DNA of 64,000 bases from Phenylobacterium sp. (lineage in GTDB: Bacteria > Pseudomonadota > Alphaproteobacteria > Caulobacterales > Caulobacteraceae). Under the pieces are notes generated by a model. That model was not told the origin of the DNA and searched no databases. It saw only the letters and a program-made list of their open reading frames with translations. The stretch's first letter is position 1, and every line of letters starts with the position of its first letter. This document shows positions 23,649-33,091 of this stretch, piece by piece. The stretch is from the NCBI RefSeq assembly GCF_030651185.1, contig NZ_JAUSCJ010000036.1, positions 1-64,000 on the forward strand, given 5' to 3'. The position numbers and the translations under genes were made by a program.

Positions 23649-24512
23649 TCAGATCGCAGTTGCTCGCGCACGCTCGATATAGAGGCTCCGCAGCTTCATC
23701 GCCACCGGTCCGACCTTTCCGTCCCCAACCGGGGCGCCATCGACGGCCACCACGGGCAGGACCAGGGCTCCGGCGCCGGTAATGAACGCCTCCCTGGCGG
23801 CGCGGGCTTCATCGGGGGTGAAGGGCCGTTCGTCCACGGTCATCCCCTCCTCCTTGAGGATGTCCAGCAGACTGTAGCGGGTCACCCCGCGCAGGATGTT
23901 GGCGTTGGTGCCGCGGGTTCGCACGGCGCCGTCCGCGTCGATGATCCAGGCGTTGGAGGACGCCCCCTCCGTCACCAGGCCCATCTCGTCGACGAACCAG
24001 GCCTCGGCCGCGCCGCGTTCCTTGGCCGCCTGCTTGGCCATGGCGTTGGGCAGCAGGCCGACGGTCTTGATGTCGCAGCGGCCCCAGCGGTTCTCCGGCG
24101 TGGTGATGACCGAGACGCCCTTGGCGGCCTTGGCCTCGGTGGCGGCGCGGTCGATGGCCTTCACCGTGATGACAATGCTGGGCGGGGTGTCTGGGTGCGG
24201 GAAGGCGTGGTCGCGGGGCGCGACGCCGCGGCCGACCTGCAGATAGACCAGGCCCTCCCGGATGCGATTGCGCCGCACGGTCTCTCTTAGCACCATGGTG
24301 AGCGCCGCCCGGCTCATGGGCATGGCGATCTTCAGTTCGGTGAGGCTGCGTTCCAGGCGGGCGAAGTGCCCCTCCGGGTCGGCCAGTTTGCCGTCGAACA
24401 GCGACCAGACCTCATAGACGGCGTCGGCCAGCTGATAGCCGCGGTCCTCAATATGGACCACAGCCTCGGCATGGCGCGAGAAGCGCCCGTTCACATAGGC
24501 GATGCGGCCCAT
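23649..24512 (-). CDS. dat: D-amino acid aminotransferase, class IV PLP enzyme
   Basis: 287 residues, fold type IV. The N-terminal RIAYVNGRF segment leads to IEDRGYQLADAVYEV. The catalytic Lys lies in CDIKTVGLLPNAMAKQAA, and the substrate motif EGASSNAWIID follows, as in D-alanine and branched-chain transaminases. The closest assignment is D-alanine aminotransferase, which supplies D-Glu and D-Ala for peptidoglycan. Its ATG shares a base with the ntrX stop (TGATG), placing it in the ntrYX transcript, a conserved alphaproteobacterial location. Confidence 0.9.
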   Translation of the reverse strand: MGRIAYVNGRFSRHAEAVVHIEDRGYQLADAVYEVWSLFDGKLADPEGHFARLERSLTELKIAMPMSRAALTMVLRETVRRNRIREGLVYLQVGRGVAPRDHAFPHPDTPPSIVITVKAIDRAATEAKAAKGVSVITTPENRWGRCDIKTVGLLPNAMAKQAAKERGAAEAWFVDEMGLVTEGASSNAWIIDADGAVRTRGTNANILRGVTRYSLLDILKEEGMTVDERPFTPDEARAAREAFITGAGALVLPVVAVDGAPVGDGKVGPVAMKLRSLYIERARATAI

Positions 24513-25903
24513 CAGGCGTCTTCTTCTTCCACGGGACGGGCGCCGGAGAGGCCCAATGACTTCAGCTTCCGGTGCAGGGCCGAACGCTCCATGCCGATGA
24601 AGGCCGCGGTGCGCGAGATATTGCCCGAGAAGCGCAACATCTGGGCGTTCAGGTACTCCCGCTCGAACACCTCGCGGGCCTCGCGCAGAGGCAGGGCGAT
24701 GATCCGGTCGGCGCCCAGGGACGATCCCTGGTCCGACGGCGAGGAATCACCCGGGAGCATCTCGGCGCTGATCGGCTCTCCCGGGTCACCCGAGGCCAGG
24801 ATCAGCATGCGCTCCACATTGTTTCGCAGTTGGCGCAGATTTCCGGGCCAGGCCTTGACCTGCAGGGTGGCGAGGGCGTCGTCGGCCAGGCGGCGGCGCG
24901 GCATGCCGGTGGCGTCGCAGATGCGCTGGATGAAATACTCCACCAGCTCGGGGATATCTTCCCGGTGCTCGGCCAGGCCCGGCACCATCACCGGCACCAC
25001 GTTCAGCCGATGAAACAGATCCTCGCGGAAGCGCCCTCCGGCGATCTCGTCGCGCAGGTCCCGCGAGGTCGAGGACACCACGCGCACGTCCACCTGCACG
25101 TCGCTGTCACCGCCCACGCGCCTGAAACGCTGTTCCACCAGCACCCGCAGGATGCGGCTCTGGGTCTCGAAGGGCATGTCGGCCACTTCGTCGAGATAGA
25201 GAGTGCCACCGTGGGCGCGCTCGAAGACGCCGATCTTGGCCGGACGGCCCGTCTCGGCCTCCTCACCAAACAGTTCGAGGTCCATCCGCTCGGGGGTCAT
25301 GCCCGCGGCGCTGATCACCACGAACTCGGCCTTGGCCCGGGCGCTGGCGCTGTGGATCATCCGCGCCACGGTCTCCTTGCCCGCGCCGGGCGGACCGGCG
25401 ATCAGAACGCGGCTGTTGGCGCCGGCCAGCTTCGGAATCAGGCTGCGGAGCTGCTGGGTGGCCATGGACTTGCCCACCAATCCGTCGGGCATCAGGGCCT
25501 GGGCCCGCAGCCGGCGGTTCTCGCGTTTCAGGCTGGTGGCCTCCAGGGCCCGCTCCACGATCAGCAGAAGCTTGTCGGACTTGAACGGCTTTTCGAGGAA
25601 CTCGTAGGCGCCGCGCTTGATGGCGCTGACCGCGGTCTCGATGTTGCCGTGGCCAGAGATCATGATCACCGGGAAGTCGGCGTCGAGGGTGCGGAGCATG
25701 TCCAGCAACTCCAGACCGTCCATGCCGCCGCCCTGCATCCAGATGTCGAGCACCAGCAGGGACGGCTTGCGCGCCCGGATGGCGGCCAGCGCCGACTCCG
25801 AATCGTTGGCCGTCCGCACCGCATAGCCCTCATCCGACAGGATGCCGGCCACGAGTTCGCGGATATCGGCCTCGTCGTCCACAACCAGAACATCAGCCGC
25901 CAT
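24512..25903 (-). CDS. ntrX: Nitrogen/redox response regulator NtrX
   Basis: 463 residues. Receiver domain with phosphoacceptor Asp53 (VLDIWMQGGG). AAA+ domain: Walker A GPPGAGKETVAR, Walker B GGTLYLDEVADMP. Fis-type HTH at the end (GNISRTAAFIGMERSALHRK). The GAFTGA loop that contacts sigma-54 is missing: between ELFGEE and VFERAHGG only about nine residues remain. So it probably does not activate sigma-54 polymerase in the standard way. It overlaps ntrY by 11 bases and is the cognate regulator of that kinase. Confidence 0.96.
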   Translation of the reverse strand: MAADVLVVDDEADIRELVAGILSDEGYAVRTANDSESALAAIRARKPSLLVLDIWMQGGGMDGLELLDMLRTLDADFPVIMISGHGNIETAVSAIKRGAYEFLEKPFKSDKLLLIVERALEATSLKRENRRLRAQALMPDGLVGKSMATQQLRSLIPKLAGANSRVLIAGPPGAGKETVARMIHSASARAKAEFVVISAAGMTPERMDLELFGEEAETGRPAKIGVFERAHGGTLYLDEVADMPFETQSRILRVLVEQRFRRVGGDSDVQVDVRVVSSTSRDLRDEIAGGRFREDLFHRLNVVPVMVPGLAEHREDIPELVEYFIQRICDATGMPRRRLADDALATLQVKAWPGNLRQLRNNVERMLILASGDPGEPISAEMLPGDSSPSDQGSSLGADRIIALPLREAREVFEREYLNAQMLRFSGNISRTAAFIGMERSALHRKLKSLGLSGARPVEEEDA

Positions 25904-28136
25904 GGGTCACCTCAAGTCCGTAATCGTCGGTGACGCCGGGGGTTTTCACCCGCGCCGTCGTCGGTAGTTTCAGCAGGACGCGGGCGCCCTTGCCTCGTGT
26001 CGCATCGGTCAGAATCAGCTCGCCTCCGTGGTCTTCGAGGATCCGTTTGACGATGGCCAGACCAAGGCCTGTGCCCTTCTCGCGGGTCGTCACATAGGGC
26101 TCGGTCAGCCGGTCACGGTCCTTGTCCGGGAGGCCGACCCCATTGTCTTCGATGCTTATGCAAACCCCGGACCGGTCGGAGGTCAGCTCGGCGACAATCT
26201 TGCCCTTCGGCTTGGGCTTTTCGGCCACGCGGGCGCTGACGGCCTCGGCGGCGTTCTTGAGAATATTGGTCAGGCCCTGGGCCAGCATGCGGCCGTCCGC
26301 CATCAACACCGTGGGAGGCAGAGGCTCGATGAGCTCGATGTCGATGTCCGGGCTCGCCACCCGCTGGGCGAAGACCCCGGCGCGCAGCAGCTCCACCAGG
26401 TCCTGCTCGGCGAATTTCGGCGCCGGCATGCGGGCGAACGCGGAGAATTCATCCACCATCCGGCCAATGTCCCCCACCTGACGCACGATGGTGTCTGTGC
26501 AACGGTCGAAGATCTCCAGATCTTCGACCGGCACACCCTTGCGGAACTTGCGTTGCAGGCGCTCGGCCGAAAGCTGGATGGGGGTGAGCGGGTTCTTGAT
26601 CTCGTGGGCGATGCGCCGGGCCACGTCGCGCCAGGCGGCGTTCCGCTGGGCGGAGACCAGGCGGGTGATGTCGTCGAAGGTGAGCACCAGGCCGCTCTCG
26701 CTGCGACTGGCGCGGACCCGAAGGCGCCGGGTCTCGCGGTCGCGGTCGATGTCCACCTCTTCCTCCGCCTCGCCGGCGAGGCGGGCGTTCTCGGCGATCA
26801 GCACGAACTCCGGGGCGACATCGGCGAGCTGGCGTCCGCGCACCGGCGAGGCGTCGAGCCCCAGCAACTCAATGGCCTGACGGTTGGCCGCCGAGATGCC
26901 GCCATCGGAGTCCAGGCCAATGACCCCGGCCGACACCTCGGCCAGCACGGTTTCGATGAACTGCCGATCCTGATCAGCCTCATCCCGGGCGCGTTGCAGG
27001 GCCGCCTGTTGAGCCTGAAGATCGTGCGTCATGCTATTGAATGCACGGGACAAGACGGCGATCTCATCAGGATCGTTCTCAGCATCGACACGGGCTGTCA
27101 GATCGCCGCTGGCGACCCGACCGGCGGCCTGGACCAGCCGCCCCACAGGACCCGAGATCGCATTGGCGGCGGCCATGCCCAGCCAGACGGCCCCCACCAG
27201 CACCAGCAGCGCCGTCTCCATGTAGGAGAGCACGAACACGACCTGGATCCGCTGCCGGCTCTGCGCGGCCTCGCGGTAGGACACCAGGGAGGCGTCCGCG
27301 TCCGTCAGGTGGTTGATGATTCCCTTCTCAACGGGCCGAGCCACATAGAGATAGGCGTCCGGATAGGCTGACAGCTTGAACACCGCGCGCATCAGGTCGG
27401 CGGAATCGAAGGCCGGCACCGAGATGTCGCCCTCGTCGGCCGCCAGGAAGCTGCTCTCCGGCGGGGTGACATAGCCCGGCGCGTCTCCAGCCTCCGCACG
27501 GGCCAGCACCCGGCCCTCGCGGTCGATGAGATAGGCCGCCGGGAAGGCGTGGTAAGAGGCTTGGTAGGCCAGGAAGTGGCTGAACGTGATGGGACTGGAC
27601 TGCAGGGCTGGCGCGGCGCGGTTCAGGTCCACGGCCATCAGGGTCACGTGGTCGCCGATATAGCGTTTCTGATCCTCGACATAGGACCGGGCGACGGTCG
27701 CCGAGTTCTCCACCACGGTCTGCACCCGCTCCGAGAACCAGTTCTCCACCCCGCGGTTGACCAGCACGCCATAGAACAGCGCCACCACCACGGCGGGCGC
27801 CACAGCGGCCAGGGCGAAGAGGGCCACGAATCGCAGGTGCAGGCGGGCGCCGGCGTCCATGGACCTTGCGTCGAGCAGGGCCACCAACCGCGCGCCCATG
27901 ATCCCCGCCAAGCCCAGGATCAGCACCAAGTTGAAGCCCAGCAGCACCAGGATGTTCTTGCTGGCCGGCGCGAGGGGACCGGTTTCCGGCGGCGAGGCCG
28001 CGAGCAGTATGGCGACGCCGGTCAGCAGCAGGGCCAGGGCATAGCCACCGCCGAGCACATAGCGTGACTGTATGGCCCGCCACAGCCGCGCGGCCGGCGC
28101 TTGAGGATTCTCGCCGTCGTGGGTCAGGGACGCCAT
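25893..28136 (-). CDS. ntrY: Sensor histidine kinase NtrY
   Basis: 747 residues. Two N-terminal membrane segments (ALALLLTGVAILLAASPP and NILVLLGFNLVLILGLAGIM) and a third at FVALFALAAVAPAVVVALFY precede a large periplasmic region (about 110-285). A further membrane segment and a HAMP domain follow (AAGRVASGDLTARVDAEN), then a PAS domain (IGLDSDGGISAANRQAIELL), then HisKA with the phospho-His in [14 protein letters not shown], and HATPase with DNGVGLPDKD and GTGLGLAIVKRIL. It senses an unidentified nitrogen, redox or envelope cue and phosphorylates NtrX. A 79-base gap to ntrC allows a separate promoter. Confidence 0.96.
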   Translation of the reverse strand: MASLTHDGENPQAPAARLWRAIQSRYVLGGGYALALLLTGVAILLAASPPETGPLAPASKNILVLLGFNLVLILGLAGIMGARLVALLDARSMDAGARLHLRFVALFALAAVAPAVVVALFYGVLVNRGVENWFSERVQTVVENSATVARSYVEDQKRYIGDHVTLMAVDLNRAAPALQSSPITFSHFLAYQASYHAFPAAYLIDREGRVLARAEAGDAPGYVTPPESSFLAADEGDISVPAFDSADLMRAVFKLSAYPDAYLYVARPVEKGIINHLTDADASLVSYREAAQSRQRIQVVFVLSYMETALLVLVGAVWLGMAAANAISGPVGRLVQAAGRVASGDLTARVDAENDPDEIAVLSRAFNSMTHDLQAQQAALQRARDEADQDRQFIETVLAEVSAGVIGLDSDGGISAANRQAIELLGLDASPVRGRQLADVAPEFVLIAENARLAGEAEEEVDIDRDRETRRLRVRASRSESGLVLTFDDITRLVSAQRNAAWRDVARRIAHEIKNPLTPIQLSAERLQRKFRKGVPVEDLEIFDRCTDTIVRQVGDIGRMVDEFSAFARMPAPKFAEQDLVELLRAGVFAQRVASPDIDIELIEPLPPTVLMADGRMLAQGLTNILKNAAEAVSARVAEKPKPKGKIVAELTSDRSGVCISIEDNGVGLPDKDRDRLTEPYVTTREKGTGLGLAIVKRILEDHGGELILTDATRGKGARVLLKLPTTARVKTPGVTDDYGLEVTHGG

Positions 28137-28215
28137 AACGCGGCGACCCTAGGCGGAACTGTGCCTGAGACTCAACAGGTTGTTGCGAGAATGCTTCACA
28201 TCCGCGTCAGACCGC

Positions 28216-29649
28216 TCAGCGGCGGCCTCGCGCCATCTCCACGCCCAGGTCCTGGATCTTCTTGCGCAGGGTGTTGCGGTTCAGCCCCAGGATCTCGGCG
28301 GCCCGCACCTGATTGCCCCGCGTGGCGGTCAAGGTGAGCTGGATCAACGGACGCTCAATCTCCTCCAGAACGCGGTCGTAGAGACCCGCCGGCGGCAGGC
28401 CGTCCGGCTGCTCGGCGAAGTAGCCCCCCAGATGGCGCTCCACCAAGGCGGCCAGGGTCACCGGGCCCTCCTGCCCCTGGATCTGCGGCTGCTGGTCGGC
28501 CAGTTCACGCTCGACGATGCGGGCGCTGATCAGCTCCTCGGCATAGAGGGCGCAGATGCGGCGGATCAGATTCTCCAGCTCACGGACATTCCCCGGCCAG
28601 AAGTGCAGCTTCAGGCGCTCGAGCGCCGCGGCGTCGATGGTCTTGGACGGAAGGCCCTCGCGGTTGGCGCGCAGCAGGAAGGCGCGCGCCAGATCCGGGA
28701 TGTCCTCCACCCGGTCGCGCAGCGGCGGCAGGCGGAGCGGCGCGACATTGAGACGGAAGAACAGGTCCTCACGGAACAGGCCCTGCTGGATCAGGCCCCG
28801 CAGGTCGCGGTTGGTGGCGGCGATGATCCGAACATTGGGCCGGCGGCCGGTCTTGGGGTTCAGGGCCGGCTCGGAGCCATCGATGACGCGCAGCAGGCGG
28901 GTCTGGGCGTCCAGCGGCATGTCGCCGATTTCGTCCAGGAACAGGGTGCCGCCATCGGCCTCCACCAGCTTGCCGTGGTCGCCGTCCTCGCGGCCGAACA
29001 GCTCGGTCTCGACCCGCTCGCGCGGCACGGCGGCCAGGTTGATCACCACGAACTTGCCGTCCTTGCGGCGGCCCATCTCGTGCAGGGCGCGGGCCACCAG
29101 TTCCTTGCCGGTACCCGATTCCCCGAGGATCAGGACCGTCAGGTCGGCGCCCACCAGGCGGGCGATGGTCCGGTAGACGTCCTGCATCGGCCCCGAGCGG
29201 CCGATCAGCGGCAGGCGCTCGTCACGCACCGCGCGAGCCTGGGCCTTGGAGGCTTCGGAGTCCGCCGGCTTGGCCAGAGCCCGGCGGGCGGCCGAGGTCA
29301 TGTCATCCAGGTCGAAGGGTTTGGAGATGTAGTCGAAGGCGCCCACCTCGGCGGCGTTGACCGCCGTCAGCAAGGTGTTCTGGGCGCTCATCACGATGAC
29401 GGGCAGCTTGGGGCGGTCCTTGCGGATGCGCGGCAGCACGTCGAAGACGTTCTCGTCGGGCATCATCACGTCGGTGACGACCAGGTCCCCCTCCCCGTCC
29501 GAGACCCACTTCAGCAGCGTCGTGGCGTTGCCGGTGGCGCGGACCTGATAGCCGAGACGAGTGAAGGCCTGGCTCAGCACCAGACGGATCGAGGAGTCGT
29601 CGTCGGCGATCAGGATTTTCTTATTGGCGTTGGCGGCGATCGCGTTCAT
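28216..29649 (-). CDS. ntrC: Nitrogen regulator NtrC lacking the GAFTGA motif
   Basis: 477 residues. Receiver with Asp60 ([11 protein letters not shown]). AAA+ domain: Walker [13 protein letters not shown], Walker [14 protein letters not shown], sensor and Arg-finger region [21 protein letters not shown] Fis-type HTH closes the protein ([20 protein letters not shown]). The loop 1 motif GAFTGA is absent: [20 protein letters not shown] shows a short replacement where sigma-54 activators carry ESELFGHEKGAFTGA. DNA binding and nitrogen control can still occur, by repression or by activation of a different holoenzyme. It overlaps ntrB by 4 bases; NtrB phosphorylates it. Confidence 0.97.
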   Translation of the reverse strand: MNAIAANANKKILIADDDSSIRLVLSQAFTRLGYQVRATGNATTLLKWVSDGEGDLVVTDVMMPDENVFDVLPRIRKDRPKLPVIVMSAQNTLLTAVNAAEVGAFDYISKPFDLDDMTSAARRALAKPADSEASKAQARAVRDERLPLIGRSGPMQDVYRTIARLVGADLTVLILGESGTGKELVARALHEMGRRKDGKFVVINLAAVPRERVETELFGREDGDHGKLVEADGGTLFLDEIGDMPLDAQTRLLRVIDGSEPALNPKTGRRPNVRIIAATNRDLRGLIQQGLFREDLFFRLNVAPLRLPPLRDRVEDIPDLARAFLLRANREGLPSKTIDAAALERLKLHFWPGNVRELENLIRRICALYAEELISARIVERELADQQPQIQGQEGPVTLAALVERHLGGYFAEQPDGLPPAGLYDRVLEEIERPLIQLTLTATRGNQVRAAEILGLNRNTLRKKIQDLGVEMARGRR

Positions 29650-30767
29650 GCCGAGATGTCCTCTTCAGATGCGATGGGCAGCAGCACGCGGAATGTCGTG
29701 CGGCCAGGCTCGGATTCGAAATCGATCAAGCCGCCGTGGCCGGACACGAGCTTGGAAACCAGCGCCAAGCCGAGACCGGCGCCGTTGACCTTGGTGGTGA
29801 CGAAGGGCTGGAACAGGCTTTCCCGAAGATGGGCCGGGATGCCGGGACCGTTGTCCTGGATACGGATCTCAAGGGGCGCGCCGCGCAGGGCCTGGCCCTT
29901 GGCGGCCCGGACCCGCACGCCATGGCGGTAGGCCGTGTGGATCGTGACCTCGCCGCGGTTGTCGCCCCGGCTGTGGGCGGCCTCCGAGGCGTTCTTCACC
30001 AGGTTCAGGAAGATCTGGATCAGTTGGTCTTCGTCGCCATAGGTCAGGGGCAGCGAGGGATCGTAGAGGTCCTTCAGCACCAGGCCGTCGGCGAAGCCGT
30101 TGACGGCGAGCGCCCGGACCCGGTCCAGCACCTGGTGGATATTGATCGGGGTGCATACCGGCAGGGCGTCGTCGGAGAAGGCCTCCATGCGGTCCACAAG
30201 CCGCCGCACGCGATCGGTCTCGTCGACGATAAGCTGGGCGAGCGGGGTATCCTCGGCCTTGGCGCCGGCCTTCAGCAGCTGGGCCGCGCCACGGATACCC
30301 ATCAGGGGATTCTTGATCTCGTGGGCCAGCATGCGGCCAAGGCCCACGATGGTGCGCAGGCCCGCGGCCTCGGCGCCGGTGCGCTCGCCGCCCAGGGCGC
30401 CGCCCTTGACGTGCAGGGTCAGCAGCACCGAGCCATCGCCCAGGGGCGCCGCCGCACCGTCGGCCTCGAAGGACGGATGGCCGAACAGGCTGATCTCCAC
30501 CCCGCGCTCCCGGACCGGAGCGTCTTCCTCCAGGGCCCGGTTGAGCAGGGAGACAAGGGCCGAACCTTCCGGCAAGGCCGCGCCGAATCGGCCCCGGGTC
30601 AGCAGGCTGAGCCCCTGGCCGAACAGGGCCTCGGCGGCTTCGTTCACCGCCACCAGGGCGCCGTCGCCGTTCACCACCAGGGCGGGTTCAGGGGAGAGGT
30701 CGAAGGCCGCGGCCTTCAGGACATCCAGGTTTACGCCGCTGTTCGCGGCCCGTGTTCGACTGTTCAT
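29646..30767 (-). CDS. ntrB: Nitrogen sensor kinase NtrB
   Basis: 373 residues, cytoplasmic. An N-terminal PAS domain ([20 protein letters not shown]), then HisKA with the phospho-His in [16 protein letters not shown], and a HATPase with N box [14 protein letters not shown]1 [13 protein letters not shown] and G2 [18 protein letters not shown]. It is both kinase and PII-controlled phosphatase of NtrC. ATG 30767 overlaps the dusB stop (ATGA); the frame is open far upstream, but that is inside dusB. Co-transcription dusB-ntrB-ntrC is the classic nifR3-ntrBC operon. Confidence 0.97.
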   Translation of the reverse strand: MNSRTRAANSGVNLDVLKAAAFDLSPEPALVVNGDGALVAVNEAAEALFGQGLSLLTRGRFGAALPEGSALVSLLNRALEEDAPVRERGVEISLFGHPSFEADGAAAPLGDGSVLLTLHVKGGALGGERTGAEAAGLRTIVGLGRMLAHEIKNPLMGIRGAAQLLKAGAKAEDTPLAQLIVDETDRVRRLVDRMEAFSDDALPVCTPINIHQVLDRVRALAVNGFADGLVLKDLYDPSLPLTYGDEDQLIQIFLNLVKNASEAAHSRGDNRGEVTIHTAYRHGVRVRAAKGQALRGAPLEIRIQDNGPGIPAHLRESLFQPFVTTKVNGAGLGLALVSKLVSGHGGLIDFESEPGRTTFRVLLPIASEEDISA

Positions 30768-31774
30768 GCCGCCAATCTCGTTTGGGGATCGCGCCAGAGC
30801 GCGATCAGGCCTTCCTCGACCAGGGCGGGATCCTCCAGGCGGCACAGCGCGGAACGTGCGCGGTGCCTGGCCTCGACCTGCATGGGCCAAGGCGCGTTAT
30901 CGACATAGGACGCCAGGTGCTTGCGGAAGATCCGCAGGCCCAGGCGGTCGCCGTAGAAATTCAGGCTGTCCCGGAAATGCTCCAGGGCGATGCCCAGGCG
31001 GGTCTCGACGTCGGGCTCGACGAAGGTTCCGCCATTCAATTCGGTCTCGATCTGGGTGGCGACCCAGGGTCGACCGTAGACCCCGCGCCCGACCATCACG
31101 CCGTCGGCGCCGGATTGGGCCAGGGCCTCGCGGGCGGTGGCGCCATCGACGATGTCGCCATTGACGATCACCGGGATGGAGACGGCGTTCTTCACCGCGC
31201 GGACGGCGGCCCAGTCGGCGACGCCCTTGTAGAACTGGCTGCGGGTGCGGCCGTGGATGGTGACCGCCTTGGCGCCGCGCCGTTCCGCCATGGCGGCGAT
31301 CTCGGGCGCGTTCCGGGAGGTGTCGTCCCAGCCCAGGCGCATCTTGACGGTGACTGGCACATCGACGGCGTCCACCGTGGCGGCGATCAGGGCCTCGGCC
31401 AGGTCGGGTTCACGCATCAGCGCCGAGCCCGACTGGGCGCCGCCTGTGACCTCCTTGGCCGGGCAGCCGAAGTTGAGGTCGATGATCTGGGCGCCGGCCT
31501 GGGCGGCCAACACGGCGCCTCGGGCCATGTGGGCGGGATCGCGTCCGACCAGCTGAACCACCATCAGCGGCAGGCCCTCGCCCACCGCAGCGCGGCGCAC
31601 GACATCGGGCCGGCCCCTGGAGAACTCTGCGCAGGCGACCATCTCGGTCGCCACATAGGCGGCCCCGAGCTTGCTGGCGGCTTTGCGGAAAGGCAGATCG
31701 GAAACGCCGGTCATGGGCGCGATCCACGCCCGACCCAACACTTCGATATCCCCGACTGCGAGCGTGTTGCTCAT
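30764..31774 (-). CDS. dusB: tRNA-dihydrouridine synthase, DusB/NifR3 family
   Basis: FMN-dependent enzyme that reduces specific uridines in tRNA. 336 residues. TIM barrel with the catalytic Cys in LNFGCPAKEVTGGAQSGSAL, the Lys/His motif VTIHGRTRSQFYKG, and the flavin phosphate site GADGVMVGRGVYGRPW. The C-terminal helical domain is included. It heads the ntr operon and is divergent from ispDF across a 92-base promoter region. Confidence 0.96.
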   Translation of the reverse strand: MSNTLAVGDIEVLGRAWIAPMTGVSDLPFRKAASKLGAAYVATEMVACAEFSRGRPDVVRRAAVGEGLPLMVVQLVGRDPAHMARGAVLAAQAGAQIIDLNFGCPAKEVTGGAQSGSALMREPDLAEALIAATVDAVDVPVTVKMRLGWDDTSRNAPEIAAMAERRGAKAVTIHGRTRSQFYKGVADWAAVRAVKNAVSIPVIVNGDIVDGATAREALAQSGADGVMVGRGVYGRPWVATQIETELNGGTFVEPDVETRLGIALEHFRDSLNFYGDRLGLRIFRKHLASYVDNAPWPMQVEARHRARSALCRLEDPALVEEGLIALWRDPQTRLAA

Positions 31775-31866
31775 TTTGTAATCAACCCCATCGCCGCCTT
31801 TTTAGGCAATTTGTGCGGCGCCGTAAAGCCTAGACAGGACACGATCGCCCTCTAAACAACGTCGCC

Positions 31867-33012
31867 ATGAACTTTTCTGCCGTCGTTGTCGCCGCAGGCT
31901 CTAGCACCCGGGCCGGACCAGGGGCGCCCAAACCCTGGCGCAGCCTGGGGGGGCGGCCGATTCTGCGTTGGTCGGTTGAAGCCCTGAACCTGGCCGGAGC
32001 CCGAGAAATCATCGTGGTTACCGCTGCCGATCGCCTCGACGAAGCCGATGAAGCCTTGGCCGATTTGGCGGGTTGGCGCGCCGTCGCCGGCGGCGCCTCG
32101 CGGGCTGAATCGGTGCAGAATGGCCTGGCCGCCCTCTCCGCCCCCGGCGATGAAGCCGTCCTGATCCACGACGCGGCGCGCCCCTTCGTGACGTCGGCGC
32201 ATGTGGCCACCCTCTTGCGGGCGCTCGCCTTAGCCGACGGCGCGGTCCCCGCCCTCCCCGTCGCCGACACCCTGAAGCGCGGCCACGGCACGATCTCCGA
32301 GACCGTCTCCCGCGACGGACTCTGGCGCGCCCAGACCCCCCAGGCCTTCCGCCTGAGCACCCTGCTGGACGCCTACGCCGCCTGGCCCGCCGAGGCCGAG
32401 CCCACCGATGACGCCGCCGTGGTCGAACGCGCCGGCGGCAAGGTGGCCCTGGTCCCTGGCGATCCCCTGCTGATGAAGCTGACCTATCCGGAGGATTTCG
32501 CCATGGCCGAGCAACTCGCAAGCGGCCGGCGGATCGTCCGCACCGGGTTCGGCGTCGACGCGCACCGCTGGGGTCCCGGCGAGGCGGTCTGGCTCTGTGG
32601 TGTGAAGATCGACCACGACCAGACCCTGATCGGTCACTCCGACGCCGACGCCGGACTGCACGCCCTGACCGACGCCATCCTGGGAGCCATCGGCCAAGGC
32701 GATATCGGTGAACACTTCCCGCCAACCGATCCGCAATGGAAGGGCGCATCGTCGGACCGGTTCCTGGTCCATGCGGCGAGCCTGGTGGCGGCCAAGGGCG
32801 GGGCAATCCTCAATGTCGACGTGACCCTGATCTGCGAGCGCCCGAAGATCCGTCCACACCGAGACGCCATGCGCGCCCGGCTGGCCGACCTGCTGGGCCT
32901 GCCGTTGGATCGCGTCAGCGTGAAGGCCACCACGACCGAGGGCATGGGCTTCACCGGCCGGGGCGAGGGCCTCATGGCCCAGGCTGTGGCGACCGTCGAG
33001 ACCCCCGCCTAG
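31867..33012 (+). CDS. ispDF: Bifunctional IspD/IspF enzyme of the MEP isoprenoid pathway
   Basis: 381 residues. The IspD half (residues 1 to about 220) makes CDP-methylerythritol: VVVAAGSSTRAGPGAPKPW for CTP binding, then LIHDAARPFVT. The IspF half (about 222-381) closes the cyclic diphosphate: GFGVDAHRWGPGE and LIGHSDADAGLHALTDAI supply the zinc Asp-x-His and His ligands, then IGQGDIGEHFPPTD, ending with KATTTEGMGFTGRGEG. Fusion of the two steps is usual in alphaproteobacteria. The 3' end runs into the hairpin repeat at 33012-33091. Confidence 0.97.
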   Translation: MNFSAVVVAAGSSTRAGPGAPKPWRSLGGRPILRWSVEALNLAGAREIIVVTAADRLDEADEALADLAGWRAVAGGASRAESVQNGLAALSAPGDEAVLIHDAARPFVTSAHVATLLRALALADGAVPALPVADTLKRGHGTISETVSRDGLWRAQTPQAFRLSTLLDAYAAWPAEAEPTDDAAVVERAGGKVALVPGDPLLMKLTYPEDFAMAEQLASGRRIVRTGFGVDAHRWGPGEAVWLCGVKIDHDQTLIGHSDADAGLHALTDAILGAIGQGDIGEHFPPTDPQWKGASSDRFLVHAASLVAAKGGAILNVDVTLICERPKIRPHRDAMRARLADLLGLPLDRVSVKATTTEGMGFTGRGEGLMAQAVATVETPA

Positions 33013-33091
33013 AGCGGGACGAGGAAAAGTGGGAACCGGTTTTCCGCCCGCGGCCCGCTCCTCCCAAGAAACGAGATCACGTCAGTGATCT
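33012..33091. repeat. Dispersed-repeat-like hairpins between convergent genes
   Basis: A palindromic element starts at the ispDF stop: outer arms GAGCGGG (33012-33018) / CCCGCTC (33054-33060), inner arms GGAAAA (33023-33028) / TTTTCC (33040-33045), around the GTGGGAACCGG core. A second hairpin AGATCAC-GTCA-GTGATCT (33074-33091) reaches the stop of the convergent membrane protein gene. The first resembles a repeat family I know from intergenic regions of alphaproteobacteria. It probably works as a bidirectional terminator. Confidence 0.65.

Noticed and set aside
24572..25933. 453-codon open frame on the plus strand
   Set aside because: Antisense to ntrX; His/Gly/Gln-rich composition with no domain.
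28180..29931. 583-codon open frame on the plus strand
   Set aside because: Antisense to ntrC; the ntrC motifs on the other strand are unambiguous.
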